From positions 1 to 64,000 of the forward strand of contig JADKKO010000003.1 of NCBI GenBank assembly GCA_016720465.1: 64,000 bases of DNA, written 5' to 3'. Under the pieces are notes generated by a model. That model had not been told where the DNA came from and ran no database searches. It saw only the letters and a program-made list of their open reading frames with translations. Every line of letters begins with the position of its first letter. Position 1 is the stretch's first letter. Of the stretch, positions 42,694-52,096 are shown one piece after another. Made by a program: the position numbers and the translations under genes. The stretch comes from Holophagaceae bacterium (GTDB lineage Bacteria; Acidobacteriota; Holophagae; Holophagales; Holophagaceae).

Positions 42694-42954
42694 TCAAAAA
42701 CATCACGCGGAGGGTAGCGGAGGTAGCGGAGGGTAGCAGAGAAAGAAATGATGGGATCTCATGCCGCTTCCTCCTGTGGCATTGGCATCGCCATAGGCGA
42801 GGCTACAGCAATCCTGGTTTTGTTTGGCTTCGCCCTCCCCAGGGAGTTTCGACTCATCAGGAATATTGTCCCCGCTGAGGGGAGCAAAGAATCCCCGTTT
42901 TCCTCAGCTACCCTCCGCTTCCTCCGCTACCCTCCGCGTGGTCAATTTTTCCCT
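42694..42954. repeat. intergenic inverted repeat arms (gcggagggta type)
   Basis: The left arm 42704-42739 and right arm 42905-42940 are near-perfect complements of about 36 bases, each built from gcggagggtagcggagg-type words. They enclose about 165 bases without a credible gene. The element separates the MsbA-like gene from the thiE-aroK gene, both leftward. Confidence 0.85.
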
Positions 42955-44745
42955 TCACGCGGCCTCTTCCTCCTCGAACTGCAGCCGCACGAGCTTGGCG
43001 TAGTGGCCGTCGAGGTCCATGAGGGCGCCGTGGGTGCCGCGCTCGATGATGCGCCCCTGGTCCATGACCCAGATCTCGTCGGCCTCCTTGATGGTGCTCA
43101 GGCGGTGGGCGATGGTGAAGGTGGTCAGGCGGTGGCTCACGTGCTCGATGACGGCCTGGATCTTGGCTTCAGTCTCGGAATCGATGTTGGCGGTGGCTTC
43201 GTCCAGCAGCAGGACTTCCGGCTCCAGGTAGAGCATCCGCGCGAAGGCCAGCAATTGCCGCTCCCCCGCGCTGAGCTTTTGTCCGCGCTCTCCCACTTGC
43301 GTTTCGAGCCCCAGCGGGAGGCGGCCCACCAGATCCTTCAATTGGCTCTGTTCCAGCACTGAAGCCAGGCGCTGCTCGTCGCGCGGCCTGCCCAGGACGA
43401 TGTTGTCTTCGAGGGTGCCTGAGAAGACGAACACATCCTGCAGCACCAGGCCGAAGAGCGCACGGTGGCCGAGGACTTTCAGTTCCCGCACGTCCACGCC
43501 ATCCACCGTTATTTTTCCGGCACCTGCATCGTAGAACCTCATCAAAAGGTTTATGAGCGTGCTCTTGCCTGCGCCGGTGTGGCCCACCACCGCGATGCGG
43601 CGTCCTTTGGGGATGGCGCCGCTCAGTTCGTCCACGACGCGGCGGCCGCCTTCCTCGTAGGCGAAGGAGACCTCCTCGAACCGGATCTCCTGTTCGAATT
43701 TCACGGGCTTCGGCGCGCCGGCCTCGGGAATCTCGTCCCGGTTGTCCAGCAGTACGAAGATGCGTTCGCTGGAGGCCATGGCCGTCTGCATCACGTTGTA
43801 GCGTTCGGCCAGTTCGCGGATGGGCCTGAAGAAGCGCCCCGAGATCTGCACGAACGCGAAGAGCAGGCCCCAGGTGAGGGCTCCCGTTTCAAGTTTGATG
43901 CCGCCGTAGTAGATGATGGCCGCCAGCGTGGCGGAGGTGATGAACTCCACCACCGGGAAGAACACCGCGTACGCGAAGATCGTCCGCAGGAAGGCGTCCA
44001 GGTAGCTGCGGTTGAGCTGCTTGAACCCCTCGTTGCTGTCGGCTTCGCGGGCGTTCATCTGCACCAGGCTGATGCCCGAAAGCTGCTCCTGGAGGTAGGA
44101 CTGGATGGCGGCATAGCGGCCCTGGGTTTCGCGGAAGGCTTCGCCGGCGTTGCGGCGGAAGACTTCCGTGGCGATCAGCAGCGGCGGCATGATGGCCAGG
44201 GCCACGATCGCCAGCCCTGCGTGCTTGGAGAACATCCAGACAACGATGGCCAGCAGAGACAAGGCGTCCCCCACGATGGCCACGAAGCCCGACGAGAACA
44301 TTTCGTTGAGGTTCTGCACATCGCTCGTGACGCGGGTCATGAGCCTTCCCACCGGGTTGCGGTGGAAAAAATGGGTGGACCTGTTCATCAGATGGGAGAA
44401 CAGCTCCATGCGCAGATCCAGCATGGCCCGCTGCCCCACCCAGGCCAGCAGCACGAAGCGGCCCATCTGCACGACAAAGCCCGCCGCCAGCACCCCCATG
44501 AAGCCCGCCACCAGGGGCCCGGTGCCCCGCATGGAGCCCGTCTCCATGAACCGGTTGATGAGCCACAGGGTGAATTGGGAGGGCATCACCTCGAGCGCGG
44601 CCCCGGCGACCATCAGCCCCAGCAGGCCGAGAAGGCCCACCCAGTAGGGTTTCAGGTACTTGAGGAGCCGGAGCAGCAGGGTGTGGCGCAGCCCGCGCCC
44701 GGAAACCTGGTCACTCTGGAAAAAAGGCTCGCCCTTGAACGCCAT
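42955..44745 (-). CDS. MsbA-like ABC exporter (fused permease-ATPase)
   Basis: A 596-aa half-transporter. Six membrane helices (about 25-320) are followed by the ATPase: Walker A GHTGAGKST, Q loop, signature LSAGERQLLAFARML, Walker B VLLLDEATANID and the H-loop IAHRLS. Lipid A/glycolipid flippases (MsbA) and drug exporters both fit; the sequence alone does not decide. ATG 44745 is preceded by GGAGAA. The open frame continues upstream without homology. Confidence 0.9.
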   Translation of the reverse strand: MAFKGEPFFQSDQVSGRGLRHTLLLRLLKYLKPYWVGLLGLLGLMVAGAALEVMPSQFTLWLINRFMETGSMRGTGPLVAGFMGVLAAGFVVQMGRFVLLAWVGQRAMLDLRMELFSHLMNRSTHFFHRNPVGRLMTRVTSDVQNLNEMFSSGFVAIVGDALSLLAIVVWMFSKHAGLAIVALAIMPPLLIATEVFRRNAGEAFRETQGRYAAIQSYLQEQLSGISLVQMNAREADSNEGFKQLNRSYLDAFLRTIFAYAVFFPVVEFITSATLAAIIYYGGIKLETGALTWGLLFAFVQISGRFFRPIRELAERYNVMQTAMASSERIFVLLDNRDEIPEAGAPKPVKFEQEIRFEEVSFAYEEGGRRVVDELSGAIPKGRRIAVVGHTGAGKSTLINLLMRFYDAGAGKITVDGVDVRELKVLGHRALFGLVLQDVFVFSGTLEDNIVLGRPRDEQRLASVLEQSQLKDLVGRLPLGLETQVGERGQKLSAGERQLLAFARMLYLEPEVLLLDEATANIDSETEAKIQAVIEHVSHRLTTFTIAHRLSTIKEADEIWVMDQGRIIERGTHGALMDLDGHYAKLVRLQFEEEEAA

Positions 44746-44857
44746 GGAGCGATTCTCCCACGGATGGCGGCAAGACCGTGCCGCTCCCTGCCGGACGTGG
44801 TGAAATGGAGTGTCCGGGCCATCAGCCACCCGCCCACGGCGCTCTGGGAGCAACCGC

Positions 44858-46627
44858 ATGCATCGCGCAACGAAAATCATTCTCGCCCTTGTTTCCGCCT
44901 TCCCGATTCTTGGCGCCCAGACTCCCGCGGCCAGATCCCAGTCCGGAACCCGCATGAAGCGGGAAGTCGCGATCCTGTCCGCCCCTCGCATGGAGGGCCG
45001 GGGAAACGGCAGCGAGGGTCTTGCCCAGGCCGCGGACCACATCGAGCGCTACTACCGGTCGCTGGGAATCAAGACCAAGCGGCAGAGCTATCCGTACCTC
45101 ACCGGCGTGGAGGTGAAGGAAGGCAAGGCGTACCTCGGGATGGGGGACGGCAAGCAGTCCCAGCTCCAATGGGGCAAGGATGTCGAGGCCTACAGCTTCA
45201 GCGGCAACGGCGTTTTCAATTCCAAGGCCCTGGTCTTTGCGGGCTATGGCATACAGGCGGGCGCCTACAACGATTTCAATGGGGTGGAATCCGTGGGCAA
45301 GGTGGTCATCATCGGCCGCGACCTGCCCGACATCCCTGCCTTCGCATCCTTGAGCGCCCAGGAGAAAAGCCTGCGCGGAAGGCTGCGCCGCTTCGAGACG
45401 GCCCGCATCGGCGGCCTGATCCTGCTCGAGGAGGGCGATGCTCCGCGGCCCCTCAAGCTGATTTCGGAATTGCCTACCCTTCCCTTTCCGGTCCTCAGCA
45501 TGCCCTCCAGGGCCCTGGACGCGGTCTGCGGCGATCTGAAGGACCGGCTGAAAAAGATCCGCGAATCCGGCTCGCCGCAGAGCAAGGACTTCGTGTGGGC
45601 GCCCTGGTCCTACATGGGATTGACCCTCGAGCTGGAGCGCAAGCACAAGGATGTTCCCAACCTCATCGCGACCATTCCCGGACGGGATCCGAAATTGAAG
45701 GCTGAAGTCATCGTCCTGGGCGCGCACATGGACCACCTGGGGCGCGGAGAGCGGCACAGCCTGGGCAGCGCGCCCGCCGCGGGTTTGATCCATGCGGGCG
45801 CCGATGACAACGCGTCGGGCACCGCGCTGCTCATGGAGTTGGGCCGGCAGATGAAATCGGCGAAGCCGAAGCGCACCATCCTCCTCACCCATTTTTCGGG
45901 CGAAGAAGAAGGCATGCTGGGTTCCGCCTATTGGATCAAGCACCCGACGGTTCCGCTTGAGAGCGTGAAAGCGATGCTGAATTTCGACATGGTCGGCCGG
46001 CTGGATCCGAAGAAGCCCCTGTTGCTGCTGGGCGGCCTCGGCGCGCCGAAAGCGGCCTTGGAACGCGCGAAATCCCTGGCTCCGGCGGGGCTCGCCATCG
46101 GCGGGGACCTGGGCGCGGCCGCCGGTTCCTCGGACCACCTCACCTTCGCCCTGGCGAAGATTCCCACCTTTTTCTTCTTCACGGGGCTCCATGCCGATTA
46201 CCACAAGCCCTCGGACACCGCCGACAAGATCGATGGCGCGGGGATGACCATGGTGGCGGCCTACGCCCGATCGGTCGCCATGGATCTCGCCGGCTCCGCC
46301 CAAGCGCCGGCCTTCGACCCCGAGACCGCCAAGCTCTCCACCGGAAAAGGCATGGGCGGCGTGAAGGTGAGCTTCGGCGTCATCCCCGATTACGCGGAGC
46401 ACACCGACGGCTTCCACATCAACGGCGTCATGCCGGGTTCTTCGGCCGAAGCCGCCGGACTCAAGTCCGGGGACATCATCCAGATGTTCGCGGCGCGTCC
46501 GGTGAAGACGATCTACGACTACATGGATGCGCTGGCCGCAGGCAAGGCCGGAGACAGCGTGACCGTGAAATGGCTGCGGGACGGCAAGCCCATGGAGGGC
46601 CAGGCGGTGCTGAAAGCGAGACAATGA
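44858..46627 (+). CDS. secreted M28 family aminopeptidase with PDZ domain
   Basis: A 589-aa zinc peptidase. Signal peptide (about 1-20, ending ILGAQ), a PA-like insert, then the M28 catalytic domain with zinc ligands and active Glu: AHMDHLG, ADDNASGTALLME, SGEEEGMLGS, NFDMVGRLD and HADYHKPSDT. A C-terminal PDZ domain (about 495-585) contains HINGVMPGSSAEAAGLKSGD. Likely periplasmic or outer-membrane. ATG 44858 follows GGGAG. aroB starts 4 bases after it. Confidence 0.92.
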   Translation: MHRATKIILALVSAFPILGAQTPAARSQSGTRMKREVAILSAPRMEGRGNGSEGLAQAADHIERYYRSLGIKTKRQSYPYLTGVEVKEGKAYLGMGDGKQSQLQWGKDVEAYSFSGNGVFNSKALVFAGYGIQAGAYNDFNGVESVGKVVIIGRDLPDIPAFASLSAQEKSLRGRLRRFETARIGGLILLEEGDAPRPLKLISELPTLPFPVLSMPSRALDAVCGDLKDRLKKIRESGSPQSKDFVWAPWSYMGLTLELERKHKDVPNLIATIPGRDPKLKAEVIVLGAHMDHLGRGERHSLGSAPAAGLIHAGADDNASGTALLMELGRQMKSAKPKRTILLTHFSGEEEGMLGSAYWIKHPTVPLESVKAMLNFDMVGRLDPKKPLLLLGGLGAPKAALERAKSLAPAGLAIGGDLGAAAGSSDHLTFALAKIPTFFFFTGLHADYHKPSDTADKIDGAGMTMVAAYARSVAMDLAGSAQAPAFDPETAKLSTGKGMGGVKVSFGVIPDYAEHTDGFHINGVMPGSSAEAAGLKSGDIIQMFAARPVKTIYDYMDALAAGKAGDSVTVKWLRDGKPMEGQAVLKARQ

Positions 46628-46631
46628 GCAG

Positions 46632-47669
46632 ATGAGGCTCAACCTTCCGATCGATTTCCCCACCGAGGTCCTCGTCGCGGAAGCTCCGGGGGAAATGTTG
46701 CTCCCGGATCCGCGGAGCCGGTGGGTGCTGCTGGGCGATGAGTCCGTGAAGGAATTCTGGACCTTCGCGGAACTTCCGGAACCCGAGGGCAGCCTGTGGA
46801 TCAGGACTTCGGAAGACGCCAAGCGATTGGACACGCTCATCCCGATCCTCGAGCATTGGGCGGCGATCCCCCTGCACCGCGATGCGGTGCTGGTCGCCGT
46901 AGGCGGCGGCGTCCTCACGGATATGGCCGGCCTGGCCGCCAGCCTCTATCTGCGCGGCATCCATTGGCATGCCTGGCCTACCACGCTGCTGGCCCAGGTG
47001 GACGCGGGCCTTGGAGGGAAAACAGCCGTCAACCTGTCCGCCGGCAAGAACCTGGCGGGCGCTTTCCATGCGCCCAGCCGGCTGGTGGCCTGCCGCAGCT
47101 TCCTGCGGACCCTCCCGGTCCGGCAATTGGAAGCGGGCCGGTGGGAGATGGTGAAAATCGCGGTGATGGCCGGCGATATGCCTTGGGCGGAAGCGATTCT
47201 CAACCATGACCTGCCGCCCGCGGAATTCATCCAGCGGACCCTCGCGGCCAAAGCCGAAATCGTCCACCGCGATCCGACCGAGCAGGGCGAAAGGCGGTTG
47301 CTGAACCTGGGCCACACCCTGGGCCATGCCCTGGAAGCCGCCAGCCGCTTCCAACTGCTGCATGGCGAGGCCGTGGGGCTGGGCCTCCTGGCGGCCTGTT
47401 TCCTGGCGGAAGAGCTGGGCCTGGAGCCCTTTCCCGTGCCCTTCCTGAGGCGCCTCGCAAAGGCGTTGAAACCATTGGCCCCCTTGGCCGCATCCTGGGA
47501 GGAGTGCAGGCCCTGGCTGCTGCGGGACAAGAAGGCCGCCCACGGCTTATCGCCATGGCCGGAGCTACACTGCATTCTCCCGCTTCCCTCCGAGCGGGCC
47601 AGGCAGATGGCCTTGAAGGCCGATGCCTGGATGATTCCCCACCGCCGCCTCCTCGCAAGCCTCAGCTAA
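46632..47669 (+). CDS. aroB: 3-dehydroquinate synthase
   Basis: AroB makes 3-dehydroquinate from DAHP, the second step of the shikimate pathway. At 345 aa the length is normal. The NAD-binding segment VAVGGGVLTDMAGLAASLY, LLAQVDAGLGGKTAVN, and metal ligands in NLGHTLGHALEA and LLHGEAVGLGL are clear. It follows an M28 peptidase by 4 bases and precedes a TPR gene by 8, an operon of mixed functions. Shikimate kinase is in the thiE fusion nearby. Confidence 0.94.
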   Translation: MRLNLPIDFPTEVLVAEAPGEMLLPDPRSRWVLLGDESVKEFWTFAELPEPEGSLWIRTSEDAKRLDTLIPILEHWAAIPLHRDAVLVAVGGGVLTDMAGLAASLYLRGIHWHAWPTTLLAQVDAGLGGKTAVNLSAGKNLAGAFHAPSRLVACRSFLRTLPVRQLEAGRWEMVKIAVMAGDMPWAEAILNHDLPPAEFIQRTLAAKAEIVHRDPTEQGERRLLNLGHTLGHALEAASRFQLLHGEAVGLGLLAACFLAEELGLEPFPVPFLRRLAKALKPLAPLAASWEECRPWLLRDKKAAHGLSPWPELHCILPLPSERARQMALKADAWMIPHRRLLASLS

Positions 47670-47677
47670 GGATTTCC

Positions 47678-49579
47678 GTGCGCCGCTCCGCCGCCATTCC
47701 AACCGCCCTCCTGCTGCTGCAGCCAGGCCAAATCATCGCCCAGGCCCCGCAGGAGGATCCCCGCGCCCTGATGATGCAGGCCAGGGCCAAACAGCGCCGG
47801 GGCGGCGGCGATGATCCCTCGGGCGCGGCCCATATCTACCGTCGCGTGGTGGCCTTGGTCCCCCAAAGCGCCGAGGCGCATCTCAGGCTTTCGGAATCCA
47901 TCGAGGAGACCGGCGACATGGACGGCGCGGTCCCGCCGGCCCGGAAAGCCCTTGAACTGGACCCCCGCAATGCCGAAGCCGCGGGGCACTTGGGATTGTT
48001 GCAGTACCGCCGGGCCATGGCCTCCTCCTCGGTGCTGCCGGAGGCCCGGGGGGACCTGCAGAAGGCCTCCGAATTGCTGCCTGGAGATGCGGAAGTCTGG
48101 GCTCGCCAGGGCGAGGTCTCCGAGCTGCTGAAGGATTCCGAACTGGCCCTGCGTTCCTGGCTGCAGGTGGGGCGGCTCCGGCCCTCCATCACGGTTGCCT
48201 GGGAGCGCGCGCTCATCCAGGCGAAATCCCTGGACCGCTATGATGCCCGGCGCGAGGCCGCCATGGCGCTTTGTTCCGGCAAGCATCCCGACCCGCGGCA
48301 TCTGCGGATGCTCGATGAATTGTCCCGGGAGCAGATCAAGCTCGGCTATCTGGCCCACGCCGAGGATAGTTTCCGCCTGCTGAGCCGCCACCTGCCGGAA
48401 TCGCCGGAGATTCTGGAAAATGTGGCGCTCGTCCAGGTGCGCACGGCCCGTTTCGACGAGGCCCTGAAGAGCCTGCGGCAGGCGGAAAGCCTGAAACCCT
48501 CGGACCGCATCTCCTTCAATCTGGCCCTGGCCCTCATGAACCTCGGGCGGTTCCGCGAGGCCGAGGACAGGTGGAAGCAGTTGTTGCCGCACCTGGTGGG
48601 CCGGAACGATGAAACCATCTCCCAGCAGAACGCCCGGATCCTCTACGCCAGTTGCCTGCTGCTCCAGGGCCGCGGCGCCGAAGCGTTGCCGATGATCAAC
48701 GCGTGGCGGGTGACCCGGGATGATGGGGAGCTGGCGACGCTCCGCGCCGAGGCCCTGTTGGCCCAGGAAGACTGGAAGGGCACCCGTGCCGCCCTGCGGG
48801 AAGGCATCGCCAGATTCCCGAAAATGCCACTCTTCATCCAGGCCGCCGCGCTGCCGAAAAAACTTTTCAACGAAGGCTTCTTCGCGAAGAAGGAATCCAG
48901 GGGCGCCTTGATGCAGCTCTATTACGAAGGCATCGCCAACGCCTTCGCGGAATTCCGCCAGTGGGACCGCTGCCTTGACTACGCGGGCAGGGCCCGGAAC
49001 GCATCCAAGCAGCGGGAGATCGAATTGCTGCTCCTCCAATCCAACGCGCTGGACCAGTTGGGCCGCGCCGATGAAGCCCTGAACGTGCTGCGGGAAGCCC
49101 AGAAGGTGGATCCCGCCAACAGCACGCTGCAGAACAACCTGGGCTACCTGCTGCTGGAGCGGGGCGGCGACCTCCAAGAGGCTTCGGAGCTCATCGAAGC
49201 CGCCGTGAAACAGGATCCGCAGAACGGCTCCGTGATGGATTCCTGGGGCTGGGTGCTGTTCAAGCAGGGCAAGTTCGAGGAATCCGAGAAGGCCCTCCGC
49301 CGCGCCTCGGAGCTGAACCCCTTCAGTCCCGATACGCGGGTCCACCTGGGCGAGGTGCTCCTGAAACTGAACCGGCCGGAGGAAACCGTGGAGCAGTGGG
49401 AACGCGCCTTGGCTTTCATCTTCCCCGGCCGCGCCGGGCTGGATAAACGCCTGGCCACCCTGCGCGCCGACATCGCCAAGCGCAATGCGTCGGCCAAAGG
49501 GCCGGCGCCGAAGGATGCCGCCAAGGATGCGAACCCGCCCGAAGACAAGGACGACGAATTCGATGAGGACGGCCATTGA
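47678..49579 (+). CDS. TPR-repeat protein, probably secreted
   Basis: A 633-aa protein beginning with a signal-peptide-like stretch (VRRSAAIPTALLLLQPG), GTG start after AAGGA. Many tetratricopeptide repeats can be recognised, for example about 75-110 (AEAHLRLSESIEETGDMDGA), 235-330 and 470-580 (NNLGYLLLERGGDLQEASELI, DSWGWVLFKQGKFEESEKAL). The end is charged and acidic (EDKDDEFDEDGH). Probably a periplasmic or outer-membrane scaffold. It overlaps the next gene by four bases. Confidence 0.85.
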   Translation: MRRSAAIPTALLLLQPGQIIAQAPQEDPRALMMQARAKQRRGGGDDPSGAAHIYRRVVALVPQSAEAHLRLSESIEETGDMDGAVPPARKALELDPRNAEAAGHLGLLQYRRAMASSSVLPEARGDLQKASELLPGDAEVWARQGEVSELLKDSELALRSWLQVGRLRPSITVAWERALIQAKSLDRYDARREAAMALCSGKHPDPRHLRMLDELSREQIKLGYLAHAEDSFRLLSRHLPESPEILENVALVQVRTARFDEALKSLRQAESLKPSDRISFNLALALMNLGRFREAEDRWKQLLPHLVGRNDETISQQNARILYASCLLLQGRGAEALPMINAWRVTRDDGELATLRAEALLAQEDWKGTRAALREGIARFPKMPLFIQAAALPKKLFNEGFFAKKESRGALMQLYYEGIANAFAEFRQWDRCLDYAGRARNASKQREIELLLLQSNALDQLGRADEALNVLREAQKVDPANSTLQNNLGYLLLERGGDLQEASELIEAAVKQDPQNGSVMDSWGWVLFKQGKFEESEKALRRASELNPFSPDTRVHLGEVLLKLNRPEETVEQWERALAFIFPGRAGLDKRLATLRADIAKRNASAKGPAPKDAAKDANPPEDKDDEFDEDGH

Positions 49580-50094
49580 CCAGGTTGATCAGACTGACCG
49601 GTTTGCTGCCGCTGGCGCCCGCGATCCTCTCGATGGCCAACCTCCCTGCTGCCCAGGCAGCGCCTCCGTTGGATACCAGGGTCGTCCGGGCCCAGTACTC
49701 CTGGGGCTACCTTGGCCCTGATGGCGAGGGAAAAGGCACCCTGGCGGTGCTGGTGGATGCCGCCACGGGCCGTGTGGTGCTGGAGCTGCACGGACTCGGC
49801 GAACGGCTCATGCTCCTGGAAGGCGACCGCGCCAAGGGCTATCGCGTGCAGATTCCACGGCAGAAGCTCGACGAGCAGGCGCCCGGGCTGGGCGGCCTGC
49901 CCCTGCCCTTCCTGCCCCGGCTCGGCACGCCCGAAGCCCTCCGCGCGCTCATCACCGATGGCACCGGCGAAGGCGTGAAGGTCACCAAGAAGGATGCCAA
50001 GGGCCCCGTCAAACTCAAATACCAAGGCAAGGACGACTTCGGGAAAGACGTCCAGGTGTGGCTGGTGCGCACCCGCCTCGATGTTTCGGATTGA
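49576..50094 (+). CDS. secreted hypothetical protein (172 aa)
   Basis: The TTG start overlaps the previous TGA (TTGA). A signal peptide is visible (hydrophobic to ANLPAAQAAP, about residue 29). The rest has beta-strand character (YSWGYLGPDGEGKGTLAVLVD) with no recognised family; the pattern loosely recalls outer-membrane lipoprotein carrier-type domains but lacks a lipobox. Likely co-translated with the TPR protein, possibly its partner. Confidence 0.7.
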   Translation: MTRLIRLTGLLPLAPAILSMANLPAAQAAPPLDTRVVRAQYSWGYLGPDGEGKGTLAVLVDAATGRVVLELHGLGERLMLLEGDRAKGYRVQIPRQKLDEQAPGLGGLPLPFLPRLGTPEALRALITDGTGEGVKVTKKDAKGPVKLKYQGKDDFGKDVQVWLVRTRLDVSD

Positions 50095-50182
50095 GCCTGC
50101 GGCCGCTGGGTTGCCCTGCCGCGGGGCGGTTGGACCTGGTCCTGCCTATGGGTAGAATGGGCGCTCCTTTGGAAACCCTGCC

Positions 50183-52087
50183 GTGATCCAACCCCTCGTC
50201 AGAAAGGCCGCCCTGGACCTCGCCATTGAGCGGGGCCTCGTCAGCGATGACGGTGGCGGACAAGAGGACTTGGGGGATTACGCCCGGCGCGGTGCCATCG
50301 ATATCGAAACCATGAAATTGCTGGAGCGGGAGGCCGAACTCCTGCTCAACGGAAGGTATCCCGAGTACGGGAATGAGCCGACGGCCCTCATGCCCGACGG
50401 ACCGGAGCCGCCGCCGATCCCTCGTTTGGGACTCTACCCCTGGAAGGACTGGAGCCGCTTCAAGCCGGAGGTGTTTCTCGGCGAAGGAGGCATGGGCCGG
50501 GTCTTCCGGGTGCAGGACATCCGCTTGAAGCGCCGGGTCGCCTTGAAATTCTTCAGGGCCGCCCTGGACAACGCAGCGAAGGTTTTCCTGCGGGAGGCCC
50601 AATCCCAGGCCCGCATCGACCATCCCAATGTGGCCAAGGTGTTCGAAGCCGGCGAACAGGAGGGCATCCCCTTCCTGAGCATGCAGCACATCCAGGGGCC
50701 GACGCTCTCCGAGGCCGCGCCCGGCCTGGATCTGCGGGAAAAAGTGGAACTGGTCCGGCAAGCGGCGCTGGGCGTGCATGCGGCCCACCGCCTGGGCATC
50801 GTCCACCGCGATCTCAAGCCCGGGAACATCATGCTGGAGCGGGACGAACAGGGCCACTGGAAGGCCTTCGTCATGGACTTCGGCCTGGCCCGCGACCTCG
50901 CCGACACCCCCACGGGAATGACCGCAGTCATGGGCACGCCGGCCTACATGAGCCCCGAGCAGATCGAGGGACCATCGGTCCTCGTGGGACCCCATTCAGA
51001 CATCTATGCGTTGGGGGTGACCCTCTTCGGGTTGTTGGCGGGCTGCCTGCCCTTCGTGGGAAGCAACCAGGCCGAGATCTTCCGGCTGATCGTGGAGGCG
51101 GATGCGCCGTCCCTCCGCAAGATCGACCCCACCCTCCCGAAGGAGCTGGAAGGCATCGTCCAGCACTGCATGGAACGGGATGTCCTCCGCCGTTACGACA
51201 GCGCCCTGGAACTGGCCGAGGATCTCGAGCGCTTCCTGGCCGGACGGTCCGTCCGGGCCAGTCCCGTGGGCGCCTGGGAGCGCTCCCTGAAGCGCGTCCG
51301 CAGGAATCCGCTTCCGGTCCTGAGCCTCTCGGCCGTCTTGCTGCTCTCGGGCGGATGGCTGGCCTACGCGCTGGCGACCCGCTCGCGGGAGCGGGCGCTG
51401 GGGCTCCGCGTGGAAGCCCAAAGCCAGGATTTGAGCCGGATCCTGTTGGAACTCGAGCAACTGAAGTCCCGCCAGGCCGAAGAACGGAGACGGTCCGAAA
51501 ACCTGCTCCGCGAGGTGGCGCAGGCGCCCACGCCCGCGGCGCGGCAGCAGGCCGAAGAATTGCTGCAGGCCAGCCAGCTCCGGGAGCAGGAGCTCGCCAA
51601 GCAGGTGGAGGAGGCAAAGCAGCGGATTCCAAGCCCAGCCAATTCCGAGGCCAATGGGCGTCCTTCCGCCGCGAATGCGGAGCCTGGGCGCGCCGCAGCC
51701 GAGCCTTCCCAGAAAGAACCGGACCCCAGGGTGGAGGCGAGCGCCGTGGATCAAGCGGGCCGGAACCCACCTGCGGCCGAAGCCCCTGCCTACGCCCCGC
51801 CCAGGGTCCTGTACCTGGCCTCGGGCCGCTATCCCAGCAGGGCCCTGTCGGATACGTGGAATCCCTACCGGCGGCACGAGGTTTCCATCCTCCTCCGGGT
51901 GCAGGTGGACGCGAATGGCAAGCCGGACAAGATCACCGTCCTCCAGGATGTGCCTGGCTCTCTCGGCTACAGCGAATCGGCCATGGACGTGATCCGCCGC
52001 TCCACCTTCGAACCGGCCATGAAGGCGGGAAAGCCCGTGCCCGGATCGATCGATATCCAGGTCAAGTTCACCAAAGCCGCCAAGTAG
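50183..52087 (+). CDS. Ser/Thr protein kinase with TonB-like C-terminal domain
   Basis: A 634-aa membrane kinase. The kinase domain (about 90-365) has the Gly loop LGEGGMGRVF, VALKFF with the ATP Lys, HRDLKPGNIML, DFGLARD and GTPAYMSPEQ. One membrane helix follows (about 373-393), then a coiled coil (about 405-480), a Pro/Ala-rich linker and, from about 530 to the end, a TonB C-terminal-type domain (SGRYPSRAL, VSILLRVQVDANGKPDKI, RRSTFEPAMKAGKPVPG). It thus joins cytoplasmic signalling with a TonB-like periplasmic end. The TPR operon lies 88 bases upstream. Confidence 0.9.
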   Translation: MIQPLVRKAALDLAIERGLVSDDGGGQEDLGDYARRGAIDIETMKLLEREAELLLNGRYPEYGNEPTALMPDGPEPPPIPRLGLYPWKDWSRFKPEVFLGEGGMGRVFRVQDIRLKRRVALKFFRAALDNAAKVFLREAQSQARIDHPNVAKVFEAGEQEGIPFLSMQHIQGPTLSEAAPGLDLREKVELVRQAALGVHAAHRLGIVHRDLKPGNIMLERDEQGHWKAFVMDFGLARDLADTPTGMTAVMGTPAYMSPEQIEGPSVLVGPHSDIYALGVTLFGLLAGCLPFVGSNQAEIFRLIVEADAPSLRKIDPTLPKELEGIVQHCMERDVLRRYDSALELAEDLERFLAGRSVRASPVGAWERSLKRVRRNPLPVLSLSAVLLLSGGWLAYALATRSRERALGLRVEAQSQDLSRILLELEQLKSRQAEERRRSENLLREVAQAPTPAARQQAEELLQASQLREQELAKQVEEAKQRIPSPANSEANGRPSAANAEPGRAAAEPSQKEPDPRVEASAVDQAGRNPPAAEAPAYAPPRVLYLASGRYPSRALSDTWNPYRRHEVSILLRVQVDANGKPDKITVLQDVPGSLGYSESAMDVIRRSTFEPAMKAGKPVPGSIDIQVKFTKAAK

Positions 52088-52096
52088 GGACCAGGG

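Noticed and set aside
42694..42954. A thiamine riboswitch upstream of the thiE fusion
   Set aside because: The conserved CTGAGA and later TPP-binding elements are not found; the spacer is an inverted repeat.
42748..43362. A 204-aa + strand ORF between the thiE-aroK and MsbA-like genes
   Set aside because: It runs through the repeat arm and then antisense to the ABC transporter. No family and no ribosome binding site.
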